The position numbers were made by a program, and so were the translations under genes. The notes under the pieces are model-generated. The model was not told the origin of the DNA and searched no databases. It saw only the letters and a program-made list of their open reading frames with translations. 64,000 bases of DNA from Tetracentron sinense (lineage: Eukaryota > Streptophyta > Magnoliopsida > Trochodendrales > Trochodendraceae). Within the stretch, counting starts at the first letter, position 1. Each line of letters starts with the position of its first letter. The stretch covers positions 29,706,052 through 29,770,051 of the forward strand of contig CM026565.1 in the NCBI GenBank assembly GCA_015143295.1. The letters run 5' to 3'. Positions 42,610-54,297 of the stretch are shown in pieces.

Positions 42610-45030
42610 AAAAAGTCAAGTCCTTTTAATGAGATTTTTTTTTTTAATTAATGAGATGTGTTAGAATATGTCTTTTGCGCTCGGCATGTATGTTGTTGAC
42701 CTGTGTGTTGTGTATTACCTTTTTTTTCTAGTTGAAGGTAACAACACCACAAGGTGAGGCTACAGGCAATAGAAGGAAGACTACACCAATCACGCACACA
42801 CACATTCCACAAACACCCTTAACCCATATAAGCTTCACCCAAACACTTCAACCGAAAGAATTAAAATATGTAAAGGGTGTGTTTGGGTTTGATTTTCTTT
42901 TGATTTAATTGCTGAAAATTTATTAGAAATTTAATTGTTTAATAAGCCTATTTCAAACGTTATTTAATCATTATTTTTTTATTCAATATTTATAATTTAA
43001 TTAAGTTAAAATTATCATTTAACACACTTTAAACACACACACAATCAAAGCTATGGTAGACGCTAAAGTGCCATAAGGGTAGATCTACACACTCACTCCA
43101 ATAATTATATTATAAACATTCATGACCAAATTATCAAAGCAAATGCACTCTACGTATTATGTGTTTTTGTAGGGATGATTTTTAGAGGATAAGTGCTTAT
43201 GCCTATCATTTAGCTTATTGGAGGTAATTTAAATGTTATGACATTATTTTTCTCTTCTTTTTTTTGTTTTTAGCTACAATGGTTTAGCACAAAAATCGAC
43301 TGGTTTTTTGGTAGATGAACAGTTGCAAGAAACAAGAAAGCTAGAGAAGAGGAGTAAGGATAGACCCCTGTCAACCCTCGAAATACCAGGATTAAATGGA
43401 ATGCATTGACGACGCTTCGGGAACCATGCTAGAACCATCGACATCCCAGATGATCGAAAACATCTAACCGCTTGTTGGGCCTGACAATGAGCTGTTAGAT
43501 TTGCCTGACAACAAATGAACACTATCCTCACAAAGGAGAGGAAGTGTAAATGCGATGAAATATCCTTAAATTAAATTGGACGAACCTCTTGAAAGGAAAA
43601 TCCTAAAAAATTGACCGTTTCTAGTAAGCGGTTATAGTAAAAATAGATTAAAAGCAAATCCATTTGGACCTTTTTGAAATAATAATAAGTTATTCAAAAA
43701 TGTGTGCATCTGTATGTGCAAATGATCGCTTTTTATTGGTTAACAAAATAGATTAATTTAAGCAAAATCGTTAAGGCTCCAGTCTTCTGGTGAAACTTTT
43801 AATATCTAGAACTTTCATTGTTTCATACCTAATTTTACTTAATGTCTAAAACTATATTAATCCATAAAGTGCAAAAGTTCTACAAATATGAAACATTCAA
43901 GTTCCACAAAAAAAATTGGACTTTTTAAATTCCATAGACATGAAACTTTTAATTAAATTGAACACAATAATTCCAAAATACCATCGAGTAAAAGGATTAG
44001 AAATCCTCTCCCCTTTCTTTCCAAGCTCTTCAAAATATTAATATTCTGGAATTTTAAAAGTTCCACCAAAAAAACGGAGCCAAATATCTTATCCACCTAA
44101 AAATCAAATCAGTGTGTATACGGAATGAAGAATCTAGACCAGCCAGCCCTAGCTTATCCACTGTTTGGTGTACAAAATTAATGGGAATGATCAGTTCTAG
44201 GAAGATTGTTATTCCAAAAGGGCCGTCTGCATATTTCTTTTTAGATCGATCGAAGGTACATTCCACGAAAGTAATTGCCTTAACAAGGGTTAAGCCCAAC
44301 CAATCCATGCATGTAAAGGTTACCATATCTTATCTTTGGGGACACCTTTCTATAGATTAGTGGCAAATTGACTTTTCAAGTTATTCTATTTCTTAAAGGC
44401 ACCCTTTTTGTGTGGATAACAAAGGTTCCAAATGTTGAATGATGCAAGGCAAACAATGGATAAGCTTGTAATCCGGATTCCAGTGTGTCCAAAGAAAGGC
44501 TATTCCTATAACCAAACATCTCCCTATAACTCAGCCAAACATTTTTTTTAACCAAAGGATCTCCTCAGAAATTTTTTTTTTTAGTATGGTCAAAATATTC
44601 TGATTTTATAAAATAATCGATTGCTTTCATGATCAGGGGCCGTATGGGGTCTATTTTAAATGGTTTATTCAAGATTTTGGGGGCAGTTAAAAGTCAAAGA
44701 TGGGAAGAAAGAGAGAGCTCATTACCTACCAAAGTCTACCTAGATTTTGGCTTTTCTCGTAGAAATTTTGCCTTTTCATTTATTATTTACTATTAAAGGT
44801 CACGACTGGAGTAGGTCAAGTTGCACCTTCGAGCGTAGTCGGTGGGAGCCATGGCTGCATGGTTACTTGGCTTGTGACTGTGGGTTCAGTCAGCTTAGCA
44901 GCCCGTGAGTAACAATTTGCTTCCCCGGATGGACCCAAAAGAAGGTTCTCATAATCCCTTGCTGTCGTCCGAGTCTTATCCCAATGACTTGGTAATGACT
45001 GTGAGTGGTGATTAGTAAAAGAGATTAACT
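42610..45030. other. Intergenic, no gene recognised
   Basis: AT-rich with scattered short frames (for example around 43274-43531 and 44054-44360) that show no domain, no splice pattern and no codon bias I can see. A fragment at 44797-44870 (GGAGTAGGTCAAGTTGCACC) resembles 22210-22250. Confidence 0.45.
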
Positions 45031-45036
45031 ATGAAT

Positions 45037-45190
45037 AGGAGCTCCTGTTCAACAATCAACCGGAGCAACTCATAAATTGTCTTGGATATGGTGATTTTGT
45101 AATTATGACTAAAAAGAATGGGTATTTTTACCCCATTCTTAAGGTAATTTATGTGTTGCTCCGGTTGACTGTCAATCGGAGCTTCTATTT
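45037..45190. repeat. Foldback element (CAACCGGAGCAACTCATAAA arms)
   Basis: The left arm at 45055-45085 and its inverse at 45145-45175 surround an AT centre with an AAGAATGGGTATT...ACCCCATTCTT hairpin. A second, diverged partial unit follows at 45200-45335. Confidence 0.65.
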
Positions 45191-45497
45191 AAGAGATTAA
45201 CTATGAACATTTGCTCTAATTGACCAGTTAATCGGAGCAACTCCATTAACTATGGACTTGAATTCCGATTGAACAGTCAACTGGAGCAATTCATAAATTG
45301 CCTTAGGATATGGTACTTTTGTAATTATGAATACAAAGAAGAGGTATTTGTTAACAACCCTTCCCAAGAGAAGTAGCCCTATTCTACTTCCTCCCAAGGT
45401 CAACCTTAACTCCGTGGCAAGTAAGAATCCAACAATATGCAAAATGACTCATCCCACTGCAAGCCAAATAAGGGATGCCTCTTACACCGAGTTTAGT

Positions 45498-45807
45498 CTT
45501 TTTTTTTTCTTTTTTTTTTAATTTGTGGTATCAATTAAAAACTACAGAACACGAACCCCCTTTCAGCAACCAAATGCCTGCATTCTCTAGCAAAAGTGTA
45601 GCAAACATCAGAACATGTACCCACGAACACTTAAAACAAGTATTTGCAGCTAGATTATGAGCAAATTCGTTCCTCCATGATATTTGAACGACTTGATACT
45701 GTTTAAAAAGCACCAAATTCGTCTTTATATCTTTCACAATAGGAGCGATTTGAACAAAAGGAGAATTGTGATGAGAAGATACCTGGTCCACCGGTGTGCT
45801 ACTATTT
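45498..45807 (-). mobile_element. LINE tail (RNase H C-terminus and poly(A))
   Basis: The minus-strand frame reads SSHHNSPFVQIAPIVKDIKT ... VVQISWRNEFAHNLA, the C-terminal half of the LINE-type RNase H domain. A T run at 45498-45521 is the poly(A) tail in reverse. It is heavily 5'-truncated; its upstream side is cut by a copia LTR. Confidence 0.65.
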
Positions 45808-47022
45808 GTTGGAAAAATTCTGTTTTGGAAAAATCTGGGAAAACAGTTTTTACAAACTTTGACCCAAAATATAAGTGGGACCCACAAGGGTTTTGAGGCG
45901 GGTCCAAGTTGATTCGTGTTCTCTTCCATGAGGAGATTAACGTAGTATATTCACTTGTCCAAAACAGTGAAGTGGTGAATGAGAAATTCATCTCAAAGTG
46001 GGCCACTTGAACATATGTTATAAGTTGAAAAATGGTGTAGTTTAATAGTCTCACATTGGAAAACTATTGAAACTATAATATGGTTTAAATACCATTATCT
46101 TAGAATAAACGGTGGACCCTTGGGGCACCCAAATTTTGCGAAGGAGTGAGTACTTGCTCCAAGGTGGAACCAACATACACGCGCGCGCCCGTGTCCGAGT
46201 CCTGTCCGGTCGGCCAGCTGGCTGGCTTGGCTTACTTTGGTTCTGTGGGCCTTAAAGCCTGACCCTTATATTTATTTTTTGCTGGGCTGGGCCAGAGCCT
46301 GTTCAACTTATACAGTTATTTCAACAGCTATTTAATTCCAACAGTCATGTCTGTTAGATTTAACTTTGAAACCCAAGAGACATGACCATTCTGGACAGTC
46401 TCCTTTGCCTGGTATTTAAGTCTTTTCTAGTGCATATTCTGATGTATGAAAAAGAAATTCTTCTACTCTCTAGTTCGCCAGTTTCTTATGCATACAAGTC
46501 TTCAGTATTCCAGAGAGAGAGACATAACATAGTTTTTGGTTCGTTGGACAAGCAGATTGTTGTCCTTCTTCTACTTGTGTAAAGATCACTTCATCCTGGG
46601 AGACAGACGTCCGTAGATCAAAAACACCAGTGTGAGGGAAGAAATCTGTCTTAAGGAGAGAGTTACTACTCGACTTAATTTATTGCTCTTTTCAATTCCT
46701 AAACCAGTGAGTTCATTTTATTCTATAGTTTTAATTTATTGTTTTCTTAACAGAATATTTAGTGAATCAACATAAAATTAATATTCTGTACACTGTAAAA
46801 GAATATTTTATAATTATATTATTTAATTTAATTGCTGCTGTGAATGAAACTTTAGTCAATAAAGATTGAGTACAGAATTACTATAGTCAAATACTGATTT
46901 GAAAACAACACTATTAATCGAAAGAAAACGGAACAAGTGACTAGTTGGATACTATATATTTGATAATAAAGTTTACTTTGGCCACTCATAGTGGAGCAGG
47001 TTTCGTTACATGGTATTCGATC
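45808..47022 (+). mobile_element. Ty1/copia LTR with adjoining primer site, truncated
   Basis: About 1.2 kb begins TGTTGGAAAAATTC and ends GTTTCGTTACA, with a decayed initiator-Met-type primer site (TGGTATTCGATC) at 47011-47022. An A run (about 47029-47050) follows, and no coding region of the element is present. It is a fossil LTR with a stub of internal sequence. Confidence 0.65.
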
Positions 47023-47590
47023 TCCTTTTAAAAAAAAAAAAAAAAAAAAACAAGTTCAACCCAAACATAAAGTTGAGGCCTGTTCAGTGTTAGCTTTGTA
47101 ACCAAACACCCCCCTAAGTTAACAGAATAAATAATCATAAAATGAAGTAAAATCCCACCAAGCTAAGCTGATTTAGGAGTTTTGCAGCCAAGCCATGGGA
47201 CTGCCATAGATCTCTTCTACATGCTTAGAATTTGGAAAATTTCATGCATGATCAAGAGTCAATGAAGCCGGCCTGCTTAGAACAACGGCATTGGACATTC
47301 TAGAATTTTGAAGCCTTCTTAGATCATCACATTCTCGTTTCCACATTAGATTTTCTCCTATTTCATCATTTATTATGAAGACTTACTTTACAATGAGTGA
47401 CATCGAACCTTGGACCTCTACCTCACAGGCTACGTCGTCTTTCTTGTTCTTGGTCAACGACAAGCATCGTGTGACTATCATATACCATTCATACGAGGTG
47501 CAATTTATCGCAAATGGACGCCGTTAAATGCAAGAAATCCCATAATTTAGTCCTGAGTGCCTTAGAAGGAGGGAACTAAATCGTCTTTTT

Positions 47591-47683
47591 CCCTGTGACC
47601 TTGAGGGTTGGAAGGCCAAATCTCTTGTCATGTATTACATGACAAGAGATTTCGGCCTTCCAACACTCAAGCCATAGGGAAGG
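47591..47683. repeat. Compact palindrome, ~45-base arms, almost no loop
   Basis: GTTGGAAGGCCAAATCTCTT at 47607 pairs with its inverse ending at 47664 with a single extra base, and weaker pairing extends outward on both sides. Related single arm near 22370-22400. Confidence 0.8.
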
Positions 47684-48010
47684 CGACCGAGAAGAACACA
47701 CAAACGATGTGGATCCCCAGAACGCCGATCATGGTCAATCCCGTGTGGAGCACTTTTATATATATACTCATATATATTTACTATTATAACTACCAAGAGA
47801 AAGACAAGTAAAAAAATTGGTTGATTTAAAAAAAAAATATGATTAAGAACTCCCATTTTTTATGTTATTCTATTTTTTTCTTGAGAGAATTTTATAAAGA
47901 GCATTAAAATAATTTTGTAATAATAGTTATCTAACAACTTCATGAGTAGTTTTTAAAAGTTAAAGCAACTGTTTCTCTTGCCCTTTCTAGCCACGTTACG
48001 TATCGTACGA

Positions 48011-48242
48011 GGCCTTGGATTGTCTACGGTGAATCCAGAAAGAAAGGGCTTATCTGGGGTTCCATAGAATAAGAGATAAGAGATGCGATGATAAATGTGT
48101 AAGAATAAGGGAGAGATCAAATAGGGAGAAGTCAAAATCATTGAAGAAAATGAAATGACTTCTCCTAATTTTATGTCAACTGTCACACAATGTATGGAAC
48201 CCGAGAGCCCTTTTCTGGCTTCGCCGGAGACAATCCTAAGCC
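48011..48242. mobile_element. Mutator-type miniature element C, copy 1
   Basis: Ends GGCCTTGGATTGTCTACGG and inverted CCGGAGACAATCCTAAGCC are flanked by diverged 9-mers ATCGTACGA and ATCGTATCA. Shares inner blocks (GAAGTCAAAATCAT) with 50889-51249. Confidence 0.7.
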
Positions 48243-48485
48243 ATCGTATCATAGCATTGGAAAGTGGAAACTGCCTCCACGTAATCACAACTGTCACATA
48301 TATTAGTTCAATGTTCTCTCATTCATCCCATCCCAAATTGGATTCAACCATCATACGCCTTTTGATATCTGACAAAATCGTCATCACTCCAGGCAAGTTG
48401 CTCTCTCTTTATCTGACAAGATTACTGATTTTGTAAGTATTGCTCTCCACTCTCCAGTTAAGGCAGCAAATTGGAAGGAGTCAAA

Positions 48486-48845
48486 TCCTCTACGATGATA
48501 ACCGGATTTGGCAAATCCGGTTATCACCCCTAGAGGTCACCGCGTGTCTCCTTTGACACCCCTTAACCGTGGGTAAGATTCACCCAACCCTAGGGTTCAC
48601 CCATCCATCCTTGGTTTTTTTAAAAAAATATTATTTCATTTTTTAAAATTAAAAAACTGTTTTTATAGTTTTTTTAATATTAAAAACAGTTTTTTATTTT
48701 AAAAAAAAGAATTAATATTTATAAAAAAAAATCAAAGCTGGGTGGATGAACCCTAGGGGTGGGTGAACCTTACCCACAGTTAAGGGGTGTCAAAGGAGAC
48801 TCGTGGCGGCCTCTAGGGTGATAACTGGATTTGCCAAATCTGGCT
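48486..48845. mobile_element. Foldback, GGTTAAG family, full length
   Basis: Outer ends CCTCTACGATGATAACCGG and inverted GATTTGCCAAATCTGG; inner arms GTCACCGCGTGTCTCC and GGAGACTCGTGGCGGCC; A/T loop. The right arm carries an extra CCCTAGGGGTGGGTGAAC segment. Confidence 0.78.
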
Positions 48846-49003
48846 CCAAATTGGAAATTTGTCTTTGTAAAATTTTCAAACACCTTGAAGGACTAACACC
48901 ATTTTTCACATCTCTGTTTTCAAACTTATAAATCTCACATAAAATATTATTTCTCTTGAGACCCACGCGATAGAACGTTTGTGGGAGAGGGAATAGAGGG
49001 ATT

Positions 49004-50077
49004 AGGGGCGGAGCCAAGGGTGGGCCTAGGGACCATGGCACGTGTCCCCCTATAATTTTGCAATTTTTTTGGTAAGTATATTCATATGGCAGCATGGGCA
49101 TGTAGGTGGATGGAGATCCAATCACAGCCGATTGCGATTGAACTCTCCTCGAGTTCAATCGCATCCACATGCCAACACACCTCCTTTTAACTCCTATTAA
49201 TTGTGGTTAATATTCACTAATCTTTGGGGTTCAACAATATAACTTGAGTTTTTTAAAAAAAAATATTAATCCTAAAAATTAAAAATCTTTAACTAGAGTT
49301 TAATATTTAAAAAAAAAATTAAGGTTATATTGTTGGATCCCAAGAATTTGTAAATATTAACCACATTTAATAGGGTAAAAGGGACATGTGTTGACATGTG
49401 GGTGTGATTGAACTCTCCTCGAGTTCAATCGCGATTGGCTATGCTTCGATCTCCTGTGGGTACCCCTTAAACTTTTGATTTTTTTTTTCCAAAATATAGT
49501 TAACTTGTGATTTAGAATCCTCTATTGTTATAACCAACTCCTTAGAGTCAGTTACAACCCACAAGTCAACATATGTCTTTTTTAATACTTTTTGATTATA
49601 ATTAAGATTTACTAACCCTTAGGGTTCAACCACCTAACCTTAGTTTCTACACAAAAAAAATTAACTCTAAAGGTTAAAGTTATTAACTAAAGTTAAAAGA
49701 CTAATGTGTTGTAACCAGACTTCAATGAGTTTGGTTATAACCATAGAGATTAATCTTGAGGCAATTGTCCTATTCAATTTTTTTAAAAAATTTAACTATT
49801 TTGTTTAATTATTTAAAAGGGTATAGTCATTGGATAAGGGGGGCAACTACTGAGTGTTAGTGGACAATTGCTCCCGTAAACATAGCTGTAGGGCAAGGGG
49901 ATAATTGCTCTCGTAAACAATAAGAAGCAATACATGTAGGATAGGTACAAAATGAATGCATTAAATGACCCATAAACTTAGTTGTCAAATTTTTTTTTTC
50001 GGAGGCTCTGTCCCTGGACCCCAGGCCCTTAAACCAAATGTGTCTCCCCTACAATAAATTCTTGGCTCCGCACTTGA
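49004..50077. mobile_element. hAT-type element (GGGGCGGAGCC ends) with nested foldbacks
   Basis: Ends AGGGGCGGAGCCAAG and inverted CTTGGCTCCGCACTTG are flanked by an 8-bp duplication, GAGGGATT at 48996-49003 and 50078-50085. Inside are an inverted pair ATTGAACTCTCCTCGAGTTC (about 49137 and 49410) around a diverged foldback, and another at 49555-49745. No transposase. Confidence 0.8.
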
Positions 50078-50104
50078 GAGGGATTATTCTTGACATGAGT
50101 CGGT

Positions 50105-50300
50105 CTATAGGTACTCTCAAATATGCTCCCGAATATACTCCCTAATCCTAACCGTTTATAACCAACCACTAAGGGTCTGGATTTGAGTTGACTTATTTTA
50201 TCTTTTTTAATGTCACATCAGCTTTAATCCTAATTGTTTAATAATTGAGATAAACGGTTAGAATTTACAAATATATTTAGAAGTACACTTTGGGAGTATC
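50105..50300. repeat. Miniature element with TACTCCC-type ends
   Basis: TACTCTCAAATATGCTCCCG and inverted AGTACACTTTGGGAGTATCC flank an A/T core with AATTGTTTAATAATTGAGAT. The same type is embedded in each arm of the palindrome at 52.4-53.7 kb. Confidence 0.55.
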
Positions 50301-50888
50301 CTCGGAGTAATTCTCTTAGACATTGGTATTCACCATAGTTTTCTTCTATTCTGCGACTGATTTTGCATCCTACGGTGTTGAATCAAAGATCGATTTTGGA
50401 TTATATTTTTGTCTTTGCAGAAGAAAAGGAGAGGCTAGGGTTAGAAAAGAGAACGTTTTGAAATGCTGGCAACGATCCGTGAATTGAAGACGGTGTGGAG
50501 AAATGGAGGGAAATTTTTTGGGACTGGACGGTTTTGCTTGGTTTAGGCCCACTTTTACGTTTCATTCATCCCCATATGGAATCCTATGACATGCATGTGT
50601 CCACCTATAACCCTTTTAATGTGAAAAATAATAATAATAATAACTCAAAAATTCCAATGTTGGTGAGTCCTATGGAGGATTTCATGCAACCCGTCTGATT
50701 TGTTGACTTTATCAAAATAATTTGTCCTACCTTGCTTGGTCTTTCAAAACAAAAGTGATTGACAGTTTCCACATTTTTTGTTTTGAGTCCCTATGCTTTG
50801 GATTCAATGTACGTCCCCACCAACTAACAATTAGGTGGTAGCAATTTCAGACCGTACCCAGCTCTCACTTAATCAGCATTTTGACATG

Positions 50889-51249
50889 GGCCTCCGATTG
50901 TCTATGGCGAAGCCAGAAACCCCTTGTTTAGGGCAACCATAGAATGAGGGAAAAGTGGTGGAGAAGTCAAAATCATCGACCCCATGAAACCCCTCTCGGG
51001 CAATCATAGAATAAGAGACATGTGGCGTTAAAAAGGGGAGAAGTCATTTCATTTTCTTCCCATGATTTTGACTTCTCCCTATTTGATCTCTCTCCCCTTT
51101 ATCTCAACACCGTATCACCATGTGTCTAATAGTGTGTGGAGAAGTCAAAATCATGGGACCCATGATTTTGACTTCTCCACCACTTGTCCCTCATTCTATG
51201 GTTGTCCCAGACAAGGGGTTTCTGGCTTCGCCAGAGAGAATCCGAGGCC
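50889..51249. mobile_element. Mutator-type miniature element C, copy 2
   Basis: Ends GGCCTCCGATTGTCTATGGC and inverted GAGAGAATCCGAGGCC; flanking 9-mers TTTGACATG and TTTGATATG differ at one base. Several internal GGAGAAGTCAAAATCAT blocks in both orientations give it multiple alternative hairpins. Confidence 0.8.
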
Positions 51250-51456
51250 TTTGATATGTGTTTGGGTACGAATTGGCACAGATGGCCGAGTATTATACAT
51301 GGGTATAACCTCTTTGTTGTTTTTTTTTTTTTTTTTTAAGATATCAAATATAACCTCTTTGTTGGACGTGTGGAGTGGTGTACTGGTGTTCAACTAAGGA
51401 GGAGTTAGTATGTATGCGGACATTTTGTTAGGCGGTATGCTCGCACCCCTAGCTCT

Positions 51457-51670
51457 CCACGTGTCCTCTTTAATACCTATTAATTGTGGTTAAGATTCAC
51501 TCATCCCTATGGTTAAGTAATCAAACCTTGGGTTTTAGAAATAAATTAACCTTGGCTACGGTTCACTCACTTCTGTGGTTTTTTTTTTTTTTAAAAAAAA
51601 TCTGATGTTAGATCATATAACCTTAAGAGTGAGTAAATTTTAACCACAATTAATGGACACCTGGTGAGAT
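51457..51670. repeat. Diverged foldback, GGTTAAG-related
   Basis: The left arm ATTAATTGTGGTTAAGATTC and right arm TTTTAACCACAATTAAT surround an A/T loop. It is the variant with ATTAATTGTGG in place of CTTAACCGTGG. Confidence 0.6.
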
Positions 51671-51689
51671 AAAGAGGTTTACATGTATT

Positions 51690-52385
51690 ACCCAAGAAAA
51701 CGAGAACATGGTTGGTATCTCCTTCTCATTTCCATGCGTCAGGCAAACGAGGCTATGCCCCATTATACTCGGGCATCTGTCAGATAAAGTCGGTTGCCAT
51801 TTGAATTGTGTTCTCTTGCAACTTTCATAGTCGGACAGGTCCCAATTGGCCCTGCCCCGTGGGTCTTAAACATATGGTTGATTTACGTCTAGATTGATTA
51901 TGCAAATTAAAATTTTGTTAGGTTCCGTTGTTTTGCTGCTTCTGTATTTGCTATTTATTCAATAAATCATCGTTTCCTTTTTGGTTTAAAACAAAATTGA
52001 TAGTTTCCAAAAGAATAAACTCATGGATTGTGCGATAGAGAAAGAGATAGAGGGAGTACATGTAGTCATCGTCTTGGCGAAAAGTGAAGATGAGGAGAAT
52101 AGCTCAATGTCCATCTTTGCTTTTACTGAAGCTCGAAGAATAACCCTTTTTTTTTTTTTTCGTCAAGGTAAGAATAACCTATTATAGACAAAAAAAAACC
52201 TTGCGAACAATCATCTGGAACGGAGTGGTCTTTATACTTATTCCTCGAATTGAAACAAATTAGGATCCTCAATTCTCTACGACGCCTAGGCGATGGCGAG
52301 GTATTCTCCTATACTCGCATAGGTGATTTTCCAAATTTCGCCCTTGTACTTTTGCCAATGCCGGCCCAGACCCAGGTGCCCTGTT
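51690..52385. other. Intergenic, no gene recognised
   Basis: No coherent reading frame or inverted repeat found; two homopolymer runs only. Confidence 0.45.
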
Positions 52386-52389
52386 TAAG

Positions 52390-53012
52390 CAGAATTGTCA
52401 TATAATTTGGGTTTCTTCTCATGCCTTAAAAAAAATTACAGTGGCATATTCTTCGGGTCCACAACCAAATCACTTTCTTATGTCCAATTTTTACAATGCG
52501 ATGGTTGGTTGTTCATAGACTAGTTGTACCTACTGTTTCTTTTTTAGGTCAATAACAACAATGCAGTTCATCAAACAATAAACCTAATCCAATTATAGAA
52601 CTACGACACAATCAAAACTAAACGAACAAAATGTTGATCCGAATTATCAAACCTATAATTTGATCTTATTTTGGCACTCATTATGAATGTACACTACGTG
52701 CATCGCACGTGCTTTCCACTAGTATATATATAATATATAAAGAGAGAGAGATAGATAAATAGAGTGAGACTGAGTACTCCCAAGCATATTCCGAAATCCT
52801 AACTCTTTAATTCAAATAATTAAGAGTCAAGATTAGAACTTATATGACTTCAAACAACAACAATAAGACAAGCTAAATTAAATCTTGACCCTTAATTATT
52901 TGAATTAAAAGGGCTACTATTTGGGAAAATACTTGAAAGTACCAAAATATATATATATATGGGTGTGTGTGTGTGTTATCCTTCACCATGACATACTGAG
53001 TGAAAGATAGCA

Positions 53013-53090
<78 letters not shown>

Positions 53091-53279
53091 TATATATATA
53101 TATATATTTATTGGTACTTTCAAGTATTTTCCCAAATAGTAGCCTTTCTAATTCAAATAATTAAGGGTCAAGATTTAATTTGGCTTGACTTATTGTTAAT
53201 GTCTGAAGTCATATAAGTTTTAATTTGACTCTTAATTATTTGAATTAAAGGATTAGGATTTTGGAATATATTTGAGAGT

Positions 53280-53333
<54 letters not shown>

Positions 53334-53673
53334 CACACACTAGTGGAAAGCACGTGCGATGCACGTAGTGTACATTCATAATGAGTGCCAAAATAAGATC
53401 AAATTATAGGTTTGATAATTCGGATCAACATTTTGTTTGTTCGGCTTTGATTGTGTTATAGCTCTATAATTTGGATTAGGTTTATTGTTTGATGAACTGC
53501 ATTGCTGATATTGACCTAAAAAAGAAACAGTAGGTATAACTAGTCCACGAACAACCAACCATTGCACTGTAAAAATTGGACATGAGAAAGTGATTTGGTT
53601 GTGGACCCGAAGAATATGCCATTGTAATTTTTTTTACGGCATGAGAAGAACCCAAATTATATGACAATTAACT
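52390..53673. mobile_element. 1.28-kb palindrome with ~560-bp arms
   Basis: From AATTGTCATATAATTTGGG to CCCAAATTATATGACAATT the two halves are inverted copies, about 95 percent identical over the outer 320 bases. Each arm also holds its own miniature inverted-repeat element (TTAATTCAAATAATTAAG pair). The centre (52955-53105) is all microsatellite: TA, TG, a 17-C run, CA, TA; a CT run lies in the right arm. No clear target duplication and no protein. Confidence 0.85.
53015..53031. repeat. 17-C run followed by (CA)n at the palindrome centre
   Basis: Homopolymer C joined to about 28 CA repeats (to 53088) and a TA tract. Confidence 0.95.
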
Positions 53674-53679
53674 TCAATG

Positions 53680-54292
53680 AATTTTGATAATTAATGCAGG
53701 AGTAAAAATGTCATGGTGAAGGATAACAAGTTCACACACTGAATGAACATTAGCAACACCCATTAAAAAAATGTAAGGGAATGATATGTCAAATTGTCTC
53801 CTCATTCACTTTCTTCTCTTTTTTAACAAAAAAATTGTGTGGTTTTTTTTTTTTTTTGTCTTTCTGTTCAAAAAATGTGAGTGCTCGACTCCTTTACAAA
53901 CCAATTCATGAAAGCATGCAGCTGACAAAATCATTTCTTTGGCAAGTGGATTTTTCTCTACCAGCTTGGGACCTCAGTGCCTCTAGCACCTTAAAGGCCT
54001 AGGATGTTATTCCCCATTCTATTGTCCTTTGCAAGAGAGCCCAATTATACAATTTCCATCAACCTTCCTTCACAATGGATGATTTCATATAATTTCCACC
54101 AACCTTTGGAAAAATCCTTCACAATTAGGGATTTCTCAAGTCCAATGTACTCGTCAGTCAACTTCACTTAATTTTTCTACCAACTTCAAATGTAAACAAT
54201 CTTCCACCTATTTTTCCTGATATATCCCTTCAACACTCCATAGAGGCATAGGAGATGAGAATGTCCATACAAACTAAGTCATTTCATGTCAA
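53680..54292. other. Intergenic, no gene recognised
   Basis: T-rich sequence with an open frame at 53781-54002 that lacks any known motif. Ends at the GGTAA target duplication of the next element. Confidence 0.4.
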
Positions 54293-54297
54293 GGTAA

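Noticed and set aside
43274-44360. Frames of 80-90 codons on both strands
   Set aside because: No motif, no conservation within the window and overlapping on both strands.
50370-50700. Possible small exon pair near 50.4-50.7 kb
   Set aside because: No domain, and no splice pair supports a gene.
52873-53085. Cys/Val and Gly-rich frame
   Set aside because: Product of CA and C runs at the palindrome centre.
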